A DNA stretch of 7,951 bases from an uncultured Clostridium sp. (GTDB taxonomy: Bacteria; Bacillota; Clostridia; Oscillospirales; Acutalibacteraceae): positions 1 to 7,951 of the forward strand of contig URIN01000052.1 in the NCBI GenBank assembly GCA_900547915.1. The letters are read 5' to 3'. The position numbers and the translations under genes were made by a program. Position 1 is the first letter of the stretch. Every line of letters begins with the position of its first letter. The notes below the pieces were generated by a model. That model saw only the letters and a list, made by a program, of their open reading frames with translations, had not been told where the DNA came from and made no database searches. Positions 6,440 through 7,951 of this stretch are shown piece by piece.

Positions 6440-7123
6440 TTAACTTTGATTGGATACTTTTCCGTCTGTTATAGTAATTATTTTATCGGCAAATGCCGCC
6501 ACGCCGTTATCGTGCGTAACAAGTATCATTGTGCTGTTATTTTCATGAACAAGCCCGCATACAAGCTCCATAACATTTTTTGTGGTTTCACTGTCCAGAT
6601 TGCCGGTTGGCTCATCTGCGAAAATGACCCTTGGATTTGAAACGAATGCCCTTGCTATTCCGGCCCTTTGCTGCTGACCTCCGCTCATTTCAGACGGGCG
6701 GTGATTTTTTCTGTTTTCAAGTCCCACAAGTCTGAGCATCTCAAGCGCCCTTTTCTCACGCTCCTGCTTGCCTATGCCCTTGAACATCAGCGGCATTGCA
6801 ACATTTTCAAGCGCCGTGAGTGACGGTATCAGATTGTACGACTGAAAAACAAAGCCCGTGAATTTCTGCCTGAACAAAGTTAATTCACGCTCAGTCATTT
6901 TATCTATTCTGTGTTTGCCTATATAGACGGCGCCGCTTGTTGGCCGCTCAAGACCCGCCAGCATATTAAGTAATGTGGATTTGCCCGAACCGGACGTGCC
7001 CAGCACAGCGCATATCTGCCCTTTTTCAACCGAAATGCTCACATCACTGAGCGCAGTTACTTTTTCTTTACCGAGAACGAAAGTTTTAGTTAAATTCTCA
7101 GTTCTTATTACAGAATCCGCCAA
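6440..7123 (-). CDS. ABC transporter ATP-binding protein, LolD/MacB-type (YtrE-like)
   Basis: This 227-residue ATPase is a complete, single-domain member of the LolD/MacB/FtsE-like group. Motifs are Walker A GTSGSGKST (42-50), Q-loop Gln94 in FVFQSYNLIP, signature MSGGQQQR (146-153), Walker B VIFADE with catalytic Glu171, D-loop NLDS (175-178) and H-loop His204. The FVFQ..NL(I/L)P and ADEPTGNLD signatures are characteristic of MacB-type rather than importer ATPases. The start codon is TTG (7123-7121), supported by a strong AGGAGGTG site nine nt upstream and the absence of a nearby ATG. As first gene of the operon it follows the promoter and inverted repeat at 7186-7243 with an ~84-nt leader. 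Its membrane partner is most likely the FtsX-type permease two genes downstream. Confidence 0.95.
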   Translation of the reverse strand: MADSVIRTENLTKTFVLGKEKVTALSDVSISVEKGQICAVLGTSGSGKSTLLNMLAGLERPTSGAVYIGKHRIDKMTERELTLFRQKFTGFVFQSYNLIPSLTALENVAMPLMFKGIGKQEREKRALEMLRLVGLENRKNHRPSEMSGGQQQRAGIARAFVSNPRVIFADEPTGNLDSETTKNVMELVCGLVHENNSTMILVTHDNGVAAFADKIITITDGKVSNQS

Positions 7124-7129
7124 ACAGGT

Positions 7130-7138
7130 ACACCTCCT
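7130..7138 (-). promoter_or_regulatory. Strong ribosome binding site fixing the TTG start
   Basis: The minus strand reads AGGAGGTGT, a near-ideal Shine-Dalgarno, with nine nt between GGAGG and the TTG at 7123. It is what supports a non-ATG start for the first operon gene. Confidence 0.8.
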
Positions 7139-7146
7139 ATGAGTAA

Positions 7147-7157
7147 ATTACTGTAAT
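7147..7157. repeat. Short palindrome ATTAC-T-GTAAT in the operon leader
   Basis: This is an 11-bp perfect palindrome around a central T, about 10 bp upstream of the ribosome site. It contains one ACTGTA half-site of the type seen in the larger inverted repeat, but no partner at the same spacing. It may be an auxiliary binding half-site or chance in AT-rich DNA. Confidence 0.3.
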
Positions 7158-7161
7158 GATA

Positions 7162-7199
7162 CGTAATAGCTTATCAATTGTATGCACTGTACTATTACG
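7162..7199 (-). repeat. Leader inverted repeat, possible RNA hairpin
   Basis: CGTAATAG (7162-7169) and CTATTACG (7192-7199) are perfect reverse complements separated by 22 bp, and a G-U pair would extend the RNA stem to nine pairs. The right arm overlaps the inverted repeat at 7186-7210, so in RNA the two stems would be mutually exclusive. Confidence 0.35.
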
Positions 7200-7210
7200 C
7201 TTAGTACAGT
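7186..7210. promoter_or_regulatory. Putative GntR (YtrA-type) operator, perfect inverted repeat
   Basis: ACTGTACTA (7186-7194) and TAGTACAGT (7202-7210) are exact reverse complements around a 7-bp spacer. Taking only the outer six bases of each arm gives ACTGTA-N13-TACAGT. The repeat lies just downstream of the -10 box and covers the predicted transcription start near 7207, an ideal place for repression. The operon encodes one DNA-binding protein of the YtrA subfamily, making it the obvious ligand. I recall the B. subtilis YtrA site as AGTGTA-N13-TACACT, the same geometry with one changed base per arm. Confidence 0.75.
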
Positions 7211-7213
7211 TTA

Positions 7214-7243
7214 CATATACCACATTTGCATACTGTTTGTCAA
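7214..7243 (-). promoter_or_regulatory. Promoter of the six-gene ABC operon
   Basis: The minus strand has a perfect TTGACA -35 box (7243-7238), an 18-bp spacer and TATATG (7219-7214) preceded by TGG, giving an extended -10 motif. The predicted transcription start is near 7207. The slightly weak -10 and long spacer are offset by the TG extension. Confidence 0.75.
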
Positions 7244-7281
7244 CATATTTTTGAAAAATTTTATAATCAACCCAAATTTGC

Positions 7282-7324
7282 CTATAAAATAAAGAAATCC
7301 GCTCGGAAAACATATCCGAGCGGA
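7282..7324 (-). terminator. Rho-independent terminator of the upstream CBM-containing gene
   Basis: TCCGCTCGGA (7298-7307) and TCCGAGCGGA (7315-7324) form a perfect 10-bp stem with a 7-nt loop. On the minus strand it is followed by TTTCTTTATTTTA, a clear U-rich tail. It starts about 9 bp after the stop at 7333 and insulates the ABC operon from upstream transcription. Confidence 0.88.
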
Positions 7325-7332
7325 AACTTATA

Positions 7333-7951
7333 TCAACCCTGTGTTTGATAAATAATTATATCCGAAATATGCGGAGCATATGTCTCTGTTGAATTAAATT
7401 TATTCGAACCGTCATTATATAAAACAATCGTGTTCTCGCCCTGTGTTAACTCAACATTTACAGTAACAGTGGTAAAATTATCCCAAGAGCAGGTATTGCG
7501 GCAATAAATCTGCATATCTTTGCCGTTTACGGACGCAGTTATATTATCCTCAACAAGATCAACATTGTAATCGTGAACACCCTGTTCCCTGTTTGCGCTG
7601 TAGCTGAGCGTCATTTTATACACGCCGCTTTGGGGTGCGTCAAAAGTAAATGACGCCGAACCAGCCTCGCTTGAAATGCCGTTTATATAATCAACACCAG
7701 CCGTGCTGTTTGTTTCAACCACTGCCGTACCTGAGAGAACAGCGCTTTGCGGAGAGAGTGAAATACATTCAGGCATTATCTCCGTAGTATCGGTAAAAGT
7801 CAGCTGAGCGCCGCTTTTTGCTATACCTATATAATTAAGGCCCCTGCGCAGGTAAACTTTTGCGGTGCCGTTACTGCCCGAAACAGCAGGCGCGCCGTCA
7901 ATATCCAGTGCCGTATTTTCAGCAGTCAGCAAATCGTAATAGCCGTCATTG
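7333..7951 (-). CDS. C-terminal part of a protein with CBM35/CBM6-like beta-sandwich domains (truncated by window edge)
   Basis: The frame is open to the right edge, giving 205 residues of C-terminus without a visible start; a TTG at 7932 is in frame but has no role as a start. The first ~55 residues look like the end of one beta-sandwich (VYLRRGLNYIGI, then a QLTF strand). The remainder, about residues 60-205, has the pattern of CBM35/CBM6-like modules: GVYKMTLSYSAN, a VNGKDMQIY strand, a CSWDNFTTVTVNVELTQGEN segment leading to NTIVLYND, and a final APHISDIIIY. In such modules this last Asp/His-containing strand closes the sandwich near the sugar or calcium site. The full protein is probably a secreted polysaccharide-degrading enzyme or binding protein, but no catalytic domain is in view. 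It is separated from the ABC operon by a terminator and is probably functionally unrelated. Confidence 0.75.
   Translation of the reverse strand, partial: NDGYYDLLTAENTALDIDGAPAVSGSNGTAKVYLRRGLNYIGIAKSGAQLTFTDTTEIMPECISLSPQSAVLSGTAVVETNSTAGVDYINGISSEAGSASFTFDAPQSGVYKMTLSYSANREQGVHDYNVDLVEDNITASVNGKDMQIYCRNTCSWDNFTTVTVNVELTQGENTIVLYNDGSNKFNSTETYAPHISDIIIYQTQG

Noticed and set aside
7180..7233. GTATGCA (7180-7186) and TGCATAC (7227-7233) as a second operator dyad
   Set aside because: The arms are exact but 40 bp apart and centred differently from the main dyad, so a single regulator dimer would not span them; it is probably coincidence.
1..7951. tRNA, rRNA, CRISPR arrays, insertion sequences or phage genes
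   Set aside because: I found no cloverleaf-like stretches, spaced direct repeats, transposase motifs or terminal inverted repeats; the window is explained by coding genes and their control sites.

Overview
The window looks like a chromosomal segment of a low-GC Gram-positive bacterium, probably an anaerobic gut-type Clostridia member. The reasons are moderate AT richness, strong AGGAGG-type Shine-Dalgarno sites, sigma-A-like promoters, a YtrA-type GntR regulator, and a flanking gene whose C-terminus looks like a carbohydrate-binding module. I cannot name the species.

Layout. Positions 1-104 hold the 5' end of an unidentified minus-strand gene with a good promoter (TTGAAA-N17-TATAAT) just upstream. 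A 220-bp AT-rich divergent intergenic region follows. It also carries a plus-strand promoter for a 44-residue single-span membrane protein (325-459) that has its own terminator (474-500). A second, long hairpin (514-541) separates this small gene from a large minus-strand operon and can serve both directions.

The operon runs from a promoter at about 7214-7243 to the terminator at 514-537. Its six genes, in transcription order, are: (1) a LolD/MacB-type ABC ATPase with a TTG start (7123-6440); (2) a secreted, C-terminally anchored protein with tandem Ig-like (CARDB/NEW3-type) repeats (6428-5091); (3) a MacB/FtsX-type permease (5104-3770); (4) a short YtrA-type GntR repressor (3761-3399); (5) a CcmA/YtrB-type ABC ATPase (3402-2503); (6) a large ABC-2-like permease with a ~300-residue extracytoplasmic domain (2528-549). 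All junctions are 8-11 bp apart or overlap, so one transcript is likely.

The gene content parallels the Bacillus subtilis ytr cell-envelope-stress operon (YtrA regulator, YtrB/YtrE ATPases, YtrC/YtrD membrane proteins, YtrF MacB-like protein). Here the order is permuted, one large permease stands in place of two smaller ones, and an Ig-repeat membrane protein is added. A perfect inverted repeat, ACTGTACTA-N7-TAGTACAGT (7186-7210), covers the predicted transcription start. It can be read as ACTGTA-N13-TACAGT, the same geometry as the YtrA operator as I recall it. The simplest model is that the mid-operon GntR protein represses the whole unit, including both ABC systems, until an envelope-active compound is sensed.

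Upstream of the operon, 7333-7951 is the 3' part of another minus-strand gene. It encodes beta-sandwich domains of CBM35/CBM6 appearance and ends at a strong terminator (7282-7324).
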